From assembly GCF_004341205.1 (NCBI RefSeq), contig NZ_SLUL01000004.1, positions 186,001 to 250,000 of the forward strand: a DNA stretch of 64,000 nucleotides, written 5' to 3'. The notes beneath the pieces are model-generated. The model was not told the DNA's origin, made no database searches, and saw only the letters and a program-made list of their open reading frames with translations. Origin of the DNA: Thermolongibacillus altinsuensis (lineage in GTDB: Bacteria; Bacillota; Bacilli; Bacillales; Anoxybacillaceae). Both the position numbers and the translations under genes were made by a program. This document shows positions 16,139 through 25,059 of the stretch, in pieces (the stretch's first letter is position 1; each line of letters opens with the position of its first letter).

Positions 16139-16282
16139 ATGGCGTTGAAAACGATTTGTCCAAAATGTCTCGGTAAAAAGAAAATAAAAATTTGCCTATC
16201 CATCCATAAAAAATGTTCGCTCTGTGACGGAACAGGGAAATTGCAAAAATATCCGGCGAAAACGGCAAAGAAAATTAGCTAA
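16139..16282 (+). CDS. small two-CXXC zinc-binding protein, 47 aa
   Basis: AAAGGGGGAG precedes ATG 16139 and a 47-residue basic protein (MALKTICPKCLGKKKIKIC...). It has CPKC and CSLC motifs plus DGTG, reminiscent of half a DnaJ-type zinc finger (CxxCxGxG-like). A terminator closes the unit. It is probably a small metal-binding or RNA-binding protein. The specific role is unknown. A cre-like site overlaps its promoter, so carbon control is possible. Confidence 0.65.
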   Translation: MALKTICPKCLGKKKIKICLSIHKKCSLCDGTGKLQKYPAKTAKKIS

Positions 16283-16322
16283 AAAGCACCCGAATGACCG
16301 AAACGTCAAACTGGTGCTTTTT
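16281..16322. terminator. bidirectional terminator
   Basis: AAAAAGCACC pairs with GGTGCTTTTT. The loop holds a small TGAC/GTCA stem. It lies between the CXXC gene and the convergent PepSY gene. Confidence 0.75.
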
Positions 16323-16325
16323 ATT

Positions 16326-16838
16326 TTATGCCGTCAATCTTCTCTGTTTTGCTTTTGCTTGCGCTCGTAAAATTTTAGCCGATAAATAAATTCCTGTTCC
16401 TGTCAAAATGATGATGCTAATAGCAACTGCATCAATCATGATGCGATTCCAAATCCCAAGACTTCCAACATGAACCGACCGCACAAAAGAAGAAAATGCA
16501 TTCGCTTCTTTGCTTACTACTGTTCCATCTGGTGCAATGGTCACCAACGTTCCTTTGTCGTCGTTTAATCTGACCATGTACATTCCATGATTCATCACAA
16601 CGCCGACTTCATCCATTGAAAACGCCCCCGATTTACTCGCTTTTTTCACCGCATCGATCATGCTTAGTTTGCCATGGTGATGGTGAGCGTGATCTCCTTC
16701 TCCATGCGCTCCGTGAGAATGGCCCTTCATTCCCATCAACCAACGCTCCGTTAATAAAAGCCCTGTTGTTGCTTCAAGTAAAAGAAATACAGAACAAATC
16801 AATCCGATCCATAAATGAAGATTGCGCGTTTTTTTCAT
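16326..16838 (-). CDS. PepSY-associated membrane protein with a histidine-rich loop
   Basis: A 170-residue protein: TM helix near residues 7-30, then a histidine-rich stretch (HSHGAHGEGDHAHHHH, about 41-56), a PepSY-like domain (MIDAVKKASKSGAFSMDEVGVVM, then YMVRLNDDKGTLVTIAPDGTVVSKE) and a second TM helix near residues 135-158. The layout matches PepSY_TM proteins, often linked to iron or copper/heme redox. The histidine cluster suggests metal binding, but no partner gene is adjacent. It appears monocistronic. Confidence 0.8.
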   Translation of the reverse strand: MKKTRNLHLWIGLICSVFLLLEATTGLLLTERWLMGMKGHSHGAHGEGDHAHHHHGKLSMIDAVKKASKSGAFSMDEVGVVMNHGMYMVRLNDDKGTLVTIAPDGTVVSKEANAFSSFVRSVHVGSLGIWNRIMIDAVAISIIILTGTGIYLSAKILRAQAKAKQRRLTA

Positions 16839-16928
16839 TTTATCCCTCCGACATCAGCAAATTTCACTCTCACTCAATATAAAAAGACAAAATGAGAAAA
16901 GAATGAGGAAAATGTGAAAAATAGACGA

Positions 16929-16964
16929 AAAGCCCTTTTCAGCGAAACCGCCGAAAAGGGCTTT
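16929..16964 (-). terminator. terminator of the glucosidase gene
   Basis: 12-bp stem AAAGCCCTTTTC / GAAAAGGGCTTT with a 12-base loop just past the stop. The T tract on the reverse strand is short. Confidence 0.65.
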
Positions 16965-16967
16965 ATG

Positions 16968-18632
16968 CTACTTCATCAAATAAACGCGCGCTTCGTATGG
17001 TCTTAACTTGAAACGTGTCGCATTTTTGTGCGGTTTGACATCATAGTTTTGCAGCACCAGTTGGTCTGAAGACAATTTCAGCGCATCATAGCGATATAAT
17101 GCTGGTTTGTCGGTTAAATTGACGATAATCACCGCTTTTTCGTTGCCAAGCGTACGCGTGTAAGCGTAAATCGCTTTGTCCTTTTCTAAAATTAAATCGT
17201 ATGTTCCGTAAACAAACACCTCATTCTCTTTACGCAGACGAATCATTTTTTTATAAAAATTCAAAACAGAGTTTGGATCTTTCAACTGTTTTTCGACGTT
17301 AATTTCTTTATAGTTTTCATTCACACCCATCCACGGTTTTCCTGTCGTGAATCCCGCATTTGGCGCATCGGACCATTGCATCGGCGTTCTAGAATTGTCA
17401 CGCCCTTTTTTCCAAATAACTTCCATAATTTCTTCATGCGGACGACCTTTTGCCCGCTCAATGCGATAATAATTTTTCATCGCAACATCATCATATTCAT
17501 CAATCGTCTCAAACCGAACGTTTGTCATCCCAATTTCTTGTCCTTGGTAAATAAACGGTGTTCCTTGCATTAAAAAGTACATCGCTCCGAGGGCTTTAGC
17601 GCTTTCAACCAGATATTCACGGTCATTTCCCCATGTCGAAACCGAGCGCGGCTGATCATGGTTTTCAAGGAATAGAGCGTTCCAACCGATATTTTCCAAT
17701 CCTTTTTGCCATTTCGTTAATACTCGTTTTAATTTGCGAACATCCACCCCGCCATCCGTTCCCTTTTCCCAAAGGCCGAGATGTTCAAATTGGAAAATCA
17801 TATTGAAAATACCGTTCTCTTCGCCAACCCATTCTTCCGCCTGTTCCACTTTTACTCCGTTTGCCTCACCGACTGTCATAATGTCATATCGTGCAAACGT
17901 TTGCGCTTTGAGCTCACGAAGATACTCCATAATTCCTTCTTGGTTCATATGCCCATCAAATGACGGAACGTAATCAAGTCCCTTTGGATTTGGCAAATCA
18001 GGAAGCCCTTCTTTTTTCTTAATATGTGAAATTGCATCGACACGGAATCCATCAATTCCTTTATCCAGCCACCAATTAATCATGTCATAAAGCGCTTGGC
18101 GAACTTCTGCGTTTTCCCAGTTTAAATCAGGCTGCTTTGTCGCAAACACATGCAAGTAGTATTGGCCTGTTTTTTCGTCATACTCCCAAGCCGAACCACC
18201 GAAAATGCTTTCCCAGTTATTCGGTTCTTTCCCATTTTTCCCATCGCGCCAAATGTACCAATCGCGTTTTGGATTATCTCGGGAAGAGCGCGATTCAATA
18301 AACCATGGATGCTCATCGCTCGTATGATTAATGACGAGGTCTAAAATGACCTTCATTCCACGTTTATGAATTTCCTCAAGCAATTGATCAAAATCTTTCA
18401 TCGTTCCGAATTCTTCCATAATGTCATGATAGTCGCTAATATCATATCCATTATCTGCATTTGGCGACTTATAAATTGGACAAATCCATATGACATCGAT
18501 TCCAAGGTCTTTTAAATAATCAAGCTTTTGAATAATTCCTTGCAGATCACCAATTCCGTCTCCGTTTGAATCCATAAAACTTCTCGGATATATTTGATAC
18601 GCAACCGCTTCTTTCCACCAAGCTTTTTTCAC
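16968..18632 (-). CDS. GH13 alpha-glucosidase / oligo-1,6-glucosidase
   Basis: A 554-residue GH13 subfamily 31-type enzyme. The conserved regions are DLVINHTS (98-105), nucleophile Asp199 in GFRVDAISH, acid/base Glu256 in VGEANG and Asp326 in FLENHDQPR. It has no signal peptide, so it is cytoplasmic and should hydrolyse isomaltose or short malto-oligosaccharides taken up by ABC importers such as those energised by MsmX. The start is GTG 18632 after GGAGG. A one-mismatch cre site lies about 30 bases upstream. Whether it prefers alpha-1,4 or alpha-1,6 bonds cannot be decided by eye. Confidence 0.92.
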   Translation of the reverse strand: MKKAWWKEAVAYQIYPRSFMDSNGDGIGDLQGIIQKLDYLKDLGIDVIWICPIYKSPNADNGYDISDYHDIMEEFGTMKDFDQLLEEIHKRGMKVILDLVINHTSDEHPWFIESRSSRDNPKRDWYIWRDGKNGKEPNNWESIFGGSAWEYDEKTGQYYLHVFATKQPDLNWENAEVRQALYDMINWWLDKGIDGFRVDAISHIKKKEGLPDLPNPKGLDYVPSFDGHMNQEGIMEYLRELKAQTFARYDIMTVGEANGVKVEQAEEWVGEENGIFNMIFQFEHLGLWEKGTDGGVDVRKLKRVLTKWQKGLENIGWNALFLENHDQPRSVSTWGNDREYLVESAKALGAMYFLMQGTPFIYQGQEIGMTNVRFETIDEYDDVAMKNYYRIERAKGRPHEEIMEVIWKKGRDNSRTPMQWSDAPNAGFTTGKPWMGVNENYKEINVEKQLKDPNSVLNFYKKMIRLRKENEVFVYGTYDLILEKDKAIYAYTRTLGNEKAVIIVNLTDKPALYRYDALKLSSDQLVLQNYDVKPHKNATRFKLRPYEARVYLMK

Positions 18633-18660
18633 GTAAAATCCTCCTCTAACCCATACGATT

Positions 18661-18674
18661 TTAAAACGCTTTCA
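18661..18674 (-). promoter_or_regulatory. candidate cre site of the glucosidase gene
   Basis: On the reverse strand TGAAAGCGTTTTAA matches the cre consensus at all but one position. It lies 29 bases upstream of the GTG start. Confidence 0.6.
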
Positions 18675-18836
18675 AAACCACATTCATATACATGTTAATA
18701 TACGGAACGTTTTGTTTAAAGAGGAATTGCATATTTTTCACAAAAAATTTCGTTTATCTTGCGCAAACGGTTGATTATTCATCCTTCCTTCTCTTTTTCT
18801 CATTTAGATTGAACAGTATAACGTTTATAAATATAT

Positions 18837-18867
18837 ATGACGAGATATGTTGGAAATTCAACTTAAA
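18837..18867 (+). repeat. solo 31-bp tail of the structured repeat family
   Basis: This 31-base segment matches 9381-9411 (tail of repeat copy A) with only four differences, all transitions. Its pairing partner (TTTCCGACAT-like) is not visible upstream, so it seems a truncated copy. The rest of the 18633-18923 interval holds the cre site and nothing else I can support. Confidence 0.55.
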
Positions 18868-18923
18868 AAGCGCAAAGTGCCAAAAGAATCACGCCCGCGA
18901 TCCGCGAATGAGACGAAACAATA

Positions 18924-18956
18924 AAAAGCAATCTCAACTCTCGTGAGATTGCTTTT
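18924..18956. terminator. terminator of the VOC protein gene
   Basis: Perfect 13-bp stem AAAAGCAATCTCA / TGAGATTGCTTTT with a 7-base loop. On the reverse strand it serves the gene ending at 18968. Confidence 0.85.
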
Positions 18957-18967
18957 AGAATCATCCA

Positions 18968-19330
18968 TTATCCTTTCAACACAAACTCGTTGCCATCTAA
19001 ATCTTTAAAAATGGCGAACGTGCCCCATGGCATTTTTTGTGGTTCTCCTGAAAATTCCACTCCATTTGCTTTCATTTTTTCATACGTACCAAAGATGTCA
19101 TCTGTTTCAAATACAATGGAAGCTTTCTTTTCGTTCCAATCTTTCATCATGCTTTTCGGATAAAGAACGAGAGCAGATTGAGCTCCTTTTGGTGCCACCT
19201 CGATCCAAAAAGCATTTGGTCCCATCGGATGCTCAGCAACCACATCGAATCCGACTTTTTCTGTCCAAAACTCTTTTGCTTTTTGTTGATCTTCTACATA
19301 CACTGCAACCGTAGCGATCCGCTTGATCAT
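18968..19330 (-). CDS. VOC (glyoxalase/bleomycin resistance) superfamily protein
   Basis: A 120-residue single VOC-fold protein: the beta-alpha-beta repeat starts IKRIATVAVYVEDQQKAKEFWTEKVGFDV, and the second half ends GTFAIFKDLDGNEFVL. The family includes dioxygenases, glyoxalases and antibiotic-binding proteins; the substrate is unknown. ATG 19330 follows GGAGGGATT. It sits 15 bases after the end of the MFS efflux gene and may belong to the same MarR-controlled operon. Confidence 0.85.
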   Translation of the reverse strand: MIKRIATVAVYVEDQQKAKEFWTEKVGFDVVAEHPMGPNAFWIEVAPKGAQSALVLYPKSMMKDWNEKKASIVFETDDIFGTYEKMKANGVEFSGEPQKMPWGTFAIFKDLDGNEFVLKG

Positions 19331-19345
19331 GTCAATCCCTCCAAA

Positions 19346-20956
19346 TCATTCAATCGAACTTGGTTTACGCCCACTTCTTGAAATCGCAATGTTGCCAATA
19401 AAGAATGCAAGAAGGAAACCAATCGCTACGAATATTAGACCATAAAGGAAGACATTGCTCAAGGCTTCCACTAATGTTTGTTTTAAGACAGGTACAAACA
19501 TTTGCTGCATGGCTTGCGGAATCTTTTTCAATGTATCTGGATTCAAGATCATCGAATAGACCCCTTGCGGATTTGATTCAATCATTTGTTTAAATGCCCC
19601 CATCATTTCATGCGCTTGCGGCGGCATTTTTTCTAATAATGGAACAAATTTTTCATTCAATAAGTCTTTGGAATGATGGTTCATGACCGCTCCTAAAATC
19701 GTCGCACCGAACGTACCGCCGATTTGACGGAAAAATTGGCTCGAAGAAGTGACGACTCCGAGCTGTGATTTCGGAAATGCTTCTTGTAAGGCAAGCGTAA
19801 TCACTGGGGTAACAAATCCAAGGCCAAATCCTAAAACAGCCATAAATCCCATCGCTGTGAGTTTTTTCGTATCTACATCCATCGTCGACAACAAGAAAAA
19901 GCCGAGGCCGACTAAAATCATGCCACCAATAATTTGACGGCGTACGCCAATTTTTTGAACGAGTCTTCCGCCAATCATACTTGCGATAATGAGCGCAAAC
20001 ATCATCGGAAACATCATCGTTCCTGATTCAGAAGGACTCATTCCGATAATTCCTTGCATAAACAACGGAACGAACATGATCGCCCCAAACATTCCAACTG
20101 ACATAAAGAAGCCGACGCTGTTTAACACGACAAACGTTTTATTTTTCAACAAATGAATCGGTAAAATTGGCTCTTCTGCTTTCCGTTCAATCATGACAAA
20201 CAAAGCAAAAAATAAAACGGAACTAGCAAACAACGATAAAATTTGCCACGACATCCAAGCATACTTGTCGCCGCCAAACGTCAATGCAAGCAACAGCGAT
20301 ACAACGCCTGCAACCATCGTAAACATTCCGCCAAGATCGAGTTTGACTGGACCAGCCACACGATGATTTTGAAGTCCGATCGCAATTAAAACAACCGCAA
20401 GCATTCCTACAGGAAGGTTAATGTAAAAAACCCATCTCCAATTTAATGAATCGACAATCCATCCCCCTATTTGCGGGCCAAGAATGGATGCTAAACCGAA
20501 TACTCCGCCAAACACCCCTTGCCATTTTGCACGCTGTTCACCGGTGAAAATATCCCCAATCACGATCATCGCCATCGGCATCATCACACCGCCGCCGATT
20601 CCTTGGATCGCTCGGAACACAATCAATTGATTCATCGAATCGGCCATACCGCAAAGGGCTGAACCGACAATAAAAATAATCAATCCTGATACGTAAACGG
20701 ACTTTCTTCCTAATAAGTCCGCTAACTTCCCGGCAATCGGCACAACAGCTGTGGAACTGAGCATATAAGCCGTTGTTAACCACGCCATCATTCCTAATCC
20801 TCCAAGTTCTCCCACAATGCGTGGCAGCGCTGTCCCGACAATCGTTCCGTCCAGCGCTCCAAATAACATCGCCACAAGCAATCCTGTAATTAAAATTCCC
20901 CGTCTTGATTGCTCTTGATTTACACTCAATGCTGCACTGACTTGTTGATCGTTCAT
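19346..20956 (-). CDS. DHA2-family 14-TMS MFS drug exporter
   Basis: A 536-residue EmrB/QacA-type transporter. It has motif A LADLLGRKSVY near residue 77, motif C-like GGWIVDSLNWRWVFYINLPVG (positions about 160-180) and about 14 hydrophobic segments. It should expel hydrophobic drugs by proton antiport. ATG 20956 is taken as start (AAGGTGG ten bases upstream). The MarR gene lies 25 bases upstream on the same strand, giving a standard marR-efflux operon; the VOC gene follows. Confidence 0.92.
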   Translation of the reverse strand: MNDQQVSAALSVNQEQSRRGILITGLLVAMLFGALDGTIVGTALPRIVGELGGLGMMAWLTTAYMLSSTAVVPIAGKLADLLGRKSVYVSGLIIFIVGSALCGMADSMNQLIVFRAIQGIGGGVMMPMAMIVIGDIFTGEQRAKWQGVFGGVFGLASILGPQIGGWIVDSLNWRWVFYINLPVGMLAVVLIAIGLQNHRVAGPVKLDLGGMFTMVAGVVSLLLALTFGGDKYAWMSWQILSLFASSVLFFALFVMIERKAEEPILPIHLLKNKTFVVLNSVGFFMSVGMFGAIMFVPLFMQGIIGMSPSESGTMMFPMMFALIIASMIGGRLVQKIGVRRQIIGGMILVGLGFFLLSTMDVDTKKLTAMGFMAVLGFGLGFVTPVITLALQEAFPKSQLGVVTSSSQFFRQIGGTFGATILGAVMNHHSKDLLNEKFVPLLEKMPPQAHEMMGAFKQMIESNPQGVYSMILNPDTLKKIPQAMQQMFVPVLKQTLVEALSNVFLYGLIFVAIGFLLAFFIGNIAISRSGRKPSSIE

Positions 20957-20981
20957 TCTTTCTCTTCCACCTTTCATTCCT

Positions 20982-21413
20982 TTAATTCATTTGAACAATT
21001 TTTTCCAAAATATAGACGAACTGTTTGAGCTCCTCAAACTCTAAATGGCTTAAATAACGTTCAATGATTTTTCTACGTTCGGATCGCGCTTTTTCTAGCG
21101 CCTTCATCCCTTCGTCCGATAATTGAACATACACTACTCTTCGATCCTCTTCATCGCGTTCGCGCAACACCAGACCACTTTTGTACAAACGATCGATCAT
21201 CGTTGTAATCGCACTTGGCTTGACAAACATTTCATCAGCCAACTCGCTTACCGTACATTTCCCTCTTTTAGAAAGAAGATTCAAAACGAAAAACTGCGGT
21301 TTCGTCAACCCTATTTCCTGCTTGGCTAAATCGGCTGCTAACTTCCTGGCCACCAGCGAAAAAGCATTCTCAAGACGATCGACATATACAGAAAACTCTT
21401 TTTCGTTCATCAT
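20982..21413 (-). CDS. MarR family transcriptional regulator
   Basis: A 143-residue MarR protein. The winged-helix core runs from about residue 33 to 100 (CTVSELADEMFVKPSAITTMIDRLYKSGLVLRERDEEDRRVVYVQLSDEG), with the DxRxxxxxLT-like wing. It is first in the operon with the MFS exporter. Two AT-rich palindromes lie just upstream and are likely operators. The start is ATG 21413 or 21410 after AGGTGAGGG. Confidence 0.93.
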   Translation of the reverse strand: MMNEKEFSVYVDRLENAFSLVARKLAADLAKQEIGLTKPQFFVLNLLSKRGKCTVSELADEMFVKPSAITTMIDRLYKSGLVLRERDEEDRRVVYVQLSDEGMKALEKARSERRKIIERYLSHLEFEELKQFVYILEKIVQMN

Positions 21414-21441
21414 TCCCTCACCTTTTTAGTTATCACCATAA

Positions 21442-21482
21442 ATATTTAACAGTGTTAAATATATAACAAATTAAATATTTAA
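21442..21482 (-). promoter_or_regulatory. likely MarR operator region
   Basis: ATATTTAAC-AGT-GTTAAATAT (21442-21462) is a perfect palindrome around a 3-base centre. A second palindrome TTAAATATTTAA follows at 21471-21482. Both lie 30-70 bases upstream of marR. Confidence 0.6.
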
Positions 21483-21522
21483 TCAACAAATGATTCCTTA
21501 CGTATCAAAATTTCTCTCCTTT

Positions 21523-21530
21523 CATACATT
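21523..21530 (+). promoter_or_regulatory. sigma-E-like -10 element of spoVR
   Basis: CATACATT exactly fits the sigma-E -10 consensus CATACAMT and lies 30 bases before the spoVR start. The matching -35 is weak. Confidence 0.45.
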
Positions 21531-21559
21531 GTGATAAGGAGAAAAAAGGGGGGAGATTG

Positions 21560-22975
21560 ATGCGACAAGATCATTTAAACGCACTTGAACGTGCCATTGA
21601 AGAAATTACGGAAATCGCCAAAGGATTCGGTTTAGATTTTTACCCGATGCGATACGAAATTTGCCCGGCTGACATTATTTACACGTTTGGTGCATACGGA
21701 ATGCCGACACGTTTTTCGCATTGGAGTTTCGGTAAACAATTTCATAAAATGAAACTTCATTATGATCTCGGATTAAGCAAAATTTATGAATTAGTCATTA
21801 ACTCTGATCCGTGTTACGCTTTTTTGCTCGACACAAACACATTGATTCAAAATAAACTCATTGTTGCGCATGTATTGGCCCATAGCGATTTTTTCAAAAA
21901 CAATTTTCGTTTCAGCAACACGAAACGCGATATGGTCGAAAGCATGGCCGCAACAGCCGAACGCATTAAACATTACGAACATCAATACGGCAAGCAAGAA
22001 GTGGAAAAATTTCTAGATGCGGTATTAGCGATTCAAGAACACATCGATCCTTCCCTGCTTCGTCCAAAACTTTCGTGGACACTTGAAGATACGGAAGTTT
22101 ACGAAGAGGAAGAAACGATCAATCCGACACCATACGATGATTTATGGTCATTAGAAAACAGAAAAAAATCTACTCCGCCGAAAAAAAAGAAAAAGAAATT
22201 CCCGCCTCAACCAGAAAAAGATTTGCTGTTGTTTATCGAAGAATACAGCCGCGAGCTTGAAGAATGGCAACGCGATATTTTAACGATGATGCGCGAAGAA
22301 ATGCTCTATTTTTGGCCGCAGTTGGAGACGAAAATCATGAACGAAGGCTGGGCATCTTACTGGCATCAGCGCATCTTGCGCGAGATGGACTTAACTTCTG
22401 ATGAAGCGATTGAATTTGCGAAGTTAAACGCAGGAGTCGTCCAGCCATCACGCACAAGCATTAATCCATATTATTTAGGCTTAAAAATTTTTGAAGACAT
22501 CGAAGAACGTTGGAACAATCCAACGGAAGAAATGAAAGAGCGCGGCGTGAAACCAGGGTCAGGTCGTGAAAAGATTTTTGAAGTGCGCGAACTGGAATCG
22601 GATATTTCCTTCTTGCGCAACTATTTAACAAAAGAACTCGTGATGCGCGAAGATATGTACTTGTTCCAAAAACAAGGCAAAGACTACAAAATCGTCGATA
22701 AAAATTGGGAAAACGTGCGCGACCAACTCGTGAGCATGCGCGTCAACGGAGGATTCCCGTACATCACCGTCAATGATGGCGATTATTTCCGAAACGGCGA
22801 ACTATACTTAAAACATTGGTACGAAAGCGTTGAACTAGATATTAAATACCTAGAAAAAGTGCTTCCATACATTTATCAGTTATGGGGACGCGCCGTGCAT
22901 ATCGAAACGATGATCGAAAATAAGCCAATGCTGTTCACCTACGATGGACGGACAGTGCAAAGGAAGTATTTATAA
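21560..22975 (+). CDS. spoVR: SpoVR family stage V sporulation protein
   Basis: A 471-residue SpoVR homologue recognisable by [36 protein letters not shown] near the N-terminus, [11 protein letters not shown], and [10 protein letters not shown] in the middle. SpoVR is needed for normal spore cortex formation in B. subtilis. Its gene elsewhere is often linked with prkA and yhbH homologues (ycgB, yeaG, yeaH in enterobacteria). Here those two lie 25-29 kb away. A sigma-E-like -10 element precedes it. ATG 21560 is taken over TTG 21557. It is divergent from marR. Confidence 0.93.
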   Translation: MRQDHLNALERAIEEITEIAKGFGLDFYPMRYEICPADIIYTFGAYGMPTRFSHWSFGKQFHKMKLHYDLGLSKIYELVINSDPCYAFLLDTNTLIQNKLIVAHVLAHSDFFKNNFRFSNTKRDMVESMAATAERIKHYEHQYGKQEVEKFLDAVLAIQEHIDPSLLRPKLSWTLEDTEVYEEEETINPTPYDDLWSLENRKKSTPPKKKKKKFPPQPEKDLLLFIEEYSRELEEWQRDILTMMREEMLYFWPQLETKIMNEGWASYWHQRILREMDLTSDEAIEFAKLNAGVVQPSRTSINPYYLGLKIFEDIEERWNNPTEEMKERGVKPGSGREKIFEVRELESDISFLRNYLTKELVMREDMYLFQKQGKDYKIVDKNWENVRDQLVSMRVNGGFPYITVNDGDYFRNGELYLKHWYESVELDIKYLEKVLPYIYQLWGRAVHIETMIENKPMLFTYDGRTVQRKYL

Positions 22976-23073
22976 TGTTATTCCTCCTTCTTTAAAAAAG
23001 CAGATTAGTTGAACAAGGGAATCTCATTCTTAACGAGAAATATTAAACAAAATCTTTAAAGGGGGAAACGACT

Positions 23074-23586
23074 ATGTCCAATAATCAGTCTGTAGCCTCG
23101 GAATATTTAAGGGTTGTTAAGGCACGGTTTGAAGATATGAAAAAGACAGCAGAAAAGACATTTGAACAACTTGATGATCAACACTTATTTTGGTTTCCTA
23201 ATGATCATTCCAACAGTATAGCGGTCATTGTGAAGCATATGAGTGGAAATATGGTTTCACGATGGACAGATTTTTTACATTCAGATGGTGAAAAGCCATA
23301 TAGAGATCGGGATGGCGAATTTGAAAATACCATTTCAAGCCGTGAAGAGTTATACGAAGTTTGGAATAAAGGATGGGATGTATTCTTAAAAGCTTTAGAA
23401 TCGTTGAAAGAAGAACATCTCCTTCAGATCATTTATATTCGAAGCGAACCTCATACGGTGATCGAGGCTATTGAAAGACAAATGTACCATTATTCTTATC
23501 ATATTGGGCAAATCGTCTATATCGCGAAACAGCTTAAATCTAGTAACTGGAAAAGCTTAACGATCCCGAAAAAAATCAATCATTGA
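23074..23586 (+). CDS. DinB-like DUF1572 family protein
   Basis: A 170-residue four-helix-bundle protein of the DinB/YfiT type. Three histidines expected for metal binding appear in VIVKHMSGN (about residue 49) and MYHYSYHIGQIVYIAKQL near the C-terminus. Family members include metal-dependent thiol transferases (bacillithiol linked); the actual substrate is unknown. AAAGGGGG precedes ATG 23074, and its own terminator follows. The region from here to 25.7 kb is more AT-rich than the surrounding genes and looks accessory. Confidence 0.8.
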   Translation: MSNNQSVASEYLRVVKARFEDMKKTAEKTFEQLDDQHLFWFPNDHSNSIAVIVKHMSGNMVSRWTDFLHSDGEKPYRDRDGEFENTISSREELYEVWNKGWDVFLKALESLKEEHLLQIIYIRSEPHTVIEAIERQMYHYSYHIGQIVYIAKQLKSSNWKSLTIPKKINH

Positions 23587-23616
23587 TTTTGTTTTACAAA
23601 CAAGAGTACAGTCCAT

Positions 23617-23649
23617 AAAAAAGCATCAGTTTGATCCTGGTGCTTTTTT
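23617..23649 (+). terminator. terminator after the DinB-like gene
   Basis: AAAAAAGCATCAG pairs with CTGGTGCTTTTTT (one G-T pair), loop about 7 bases. Confidence 0.8.
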
Positions 23650-23756
23650 AATGTTATTCGGTTTGTTATTTTAGTGACAAATTTAGTTTAAGAATAAATA
23701 TCAGAAAAATAATAATTGTTATATAATTAACAAAAAAGATCAAGGAGATGGAAAAA

Positions 23757-24212
23757 TTGAGGGATAACGTAGTAATCAGACCAACAATTAAGCAAGATAT
23801 TTCTGAATTATATGAACTAATGATGCTGTATATCGTTGGTTTTTATAACCAACCCGCTCCTAAAGAGAATGACTTGAAAGGGTTGATCAATCACTTACTT
23901 GAAAATCCTTCAACTGGTATTCAATTTGTTGCTGAACATCAAGGAAAATTATTAGGTTTCGCTACTTTATATTTTACTTTTAGCACTTTAAAAGTGAAAA
24001 GACAGGCAATTTTAAATGACTTATTTGTCATTCCAAATGCAAGAGGAAAGAAAATTGGGGAAAAACTATTTCAAGCTTGTTTAGAATACATACGAGAAAA
24101 CGAGTTTGCATCTATGACATGGGAAACTGCAAAAGATAATAAAGTAGCCCAATCTTTATACAACAAAATGGGTGGAAAATTATCAGAATGGTTATTTTAT
24201 GAAATCAGCTAA
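23757..24212 (+). CDS. GNAT family N-acetyltransferase
   Basis: A 151-residue GNAT protein with the acetyl-CoA loop region VIPNARGKKIGEKLFQACLEYI (motif A, R/QxxGxG/A type) and motif B WETAKDNKVAQSLYNKMGG. The substrate is unknown. AAGGAG lies nine bases before TTG 23757; ATG 23748 would leave no spacing to the same site. A TATAAT-like box precedes it at about 23720. It resembles small spermidine or antibiotic acetyltransferases, but that is not decisive. Confidence 0.85.
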   Translation: MRDNVVIRPTIKQDISELYELMMLYIVGFYNQPAPKENDLKGLINHLLENPSTGIQFVAEHQGKLLGFATLYFTFSTLKVKRQAILNDLFVIPNARGKKIGEKLFQACLEYIRENEFASMTWETAKDNKVAQSLYNKMGGKLSEWLFYEIS

Positions 24213-24244
24213 TATGAACATTTTTCAATCCCATGGAAGAATAA

Positions 24245-24361
24245 AATTTCTTTCATAATCTTTGGTGCTGCAGAGCAACGCATGAGTGGCTAACAGAAAG
24301 TAATATTGCAATATTCAAAGAAGAAAATGGGAATATGAATCAAGTGGGAGATTATATTTAG
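24245..24361 (+). pseudogene. remnant of a protein-coding gene (C-terminal fragment)
   Basis: One frame stays open from a stop at 24242 to TAG 24359-24361. It ends with a protein-like stretch THEWLTESNIAIFKEENG and MNQVGDYI. There is no start codon or ribosome binding site. It looks like the surviving C-terminus of a deleted gene that once preceded the TPR-like gene. The parent family is not recognised. Confidence 0.4.
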
Positions 24362-24453
24362 AGAGGAGCGAACACAAGCTTGAATATATATCCGACTTAA
24401 TACAATCGGCTAAAAAATGCCGTCTAGAGGGCGATTTACAAAGTGCATATGAT

Positions 24454-24858
24454 TTGCTCATTCCATTAGAAAAAACCGAAGCCGACAACCCCTTTGTTCA
24501 GTTAGAAATTGGTTTAACTTTAGATTCTATGGGTAAAGAACAAGATGCGATACCTTACTACGAGAGGGCACTGTCTCTTGGATTACCTGCTGAACAACGC
24601 TGCATAACATTATTATGTCTAGGTTCAAGTCTTAGAAACGTAAGGCAGTTAGAACATTCAAAACAAATTCTTAAGAGTGCAATAGACGAATTTCCAAATC
24701 ATATTGGAATACGTTGTTTCTATGCCTTAACTCAATATAGTGCGGGGGAGTATGGAGAGTCTGTGCACACACTCATAAATGCAATACTGCTTCTTTCCCC
24801 TGAAAGTGTAAAACCTTTTGCACGAGTTCTTCAGTATTACGCAGAGGAATTAAAATGA
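24454..24858 (+). CDS. tetratricopeptide-repeat-like protein with a damaged start
   Basis: The product shows helix pairs in TPR style: FVQLEIGLTLDSMGKEQDAIPYYERALSLG, then RCITLLCLGSSLRNVRQLEHSKQILKSAI, then YALTQYSAGEYGESVHTLINAILL. The only in-frame standard start is TTG 24454, but protein-like sequence continues upstream (LEYISDLIQSAKKCRLEGDLQSAYDL). Just upstream, GAGAGGAG and TTG 24380 form a proper initiation site that is one base out of frame. A single-base loss after the original start codon is the simplest reading. A perfect hairpin follows. Confidence 0.55.
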   Translation: MLIPLEKTEADNPFVQLEIGLTLDSMGKEQDAIPYYERALSLGLPAEQRCITLLCLGSSLRNVRQLEHSKQILKSAIDEFPNHIGIRCFYALTQYSAGEYGESVHTLINAILLLSPESVKPFARVLQYYAEELK

Positions 24859-24893
24859 ATCAGCATTAGGAACTCAGTGTCCTAATGCTGATT
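24858..24893 (+). terminator. terminator after the TPR-like gene
   Basis: Perfect 14-bp stem AATCAGCATTAGGA / TCCTAATGCTGATT; the T tract is weak. The remaining interval to 25169 contains only an orphan repeat at 25060-25120. Confidence 0.6.
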
Positions 24894-25059
24894 TATAAAA
24901 AGAAATGTTGTCGTATATTCTTGTTTCGGATAGTTAACTTGTTCCGGATATAGCAGTTCTAATTTTGTTCATTTTCATTAGGTTCGGTGTTATTAACATT
25001 GAGTCCGAAGCTTATCTGATTATATCTGAATTTCTCTATAGATTTTTTTATTTATTATC

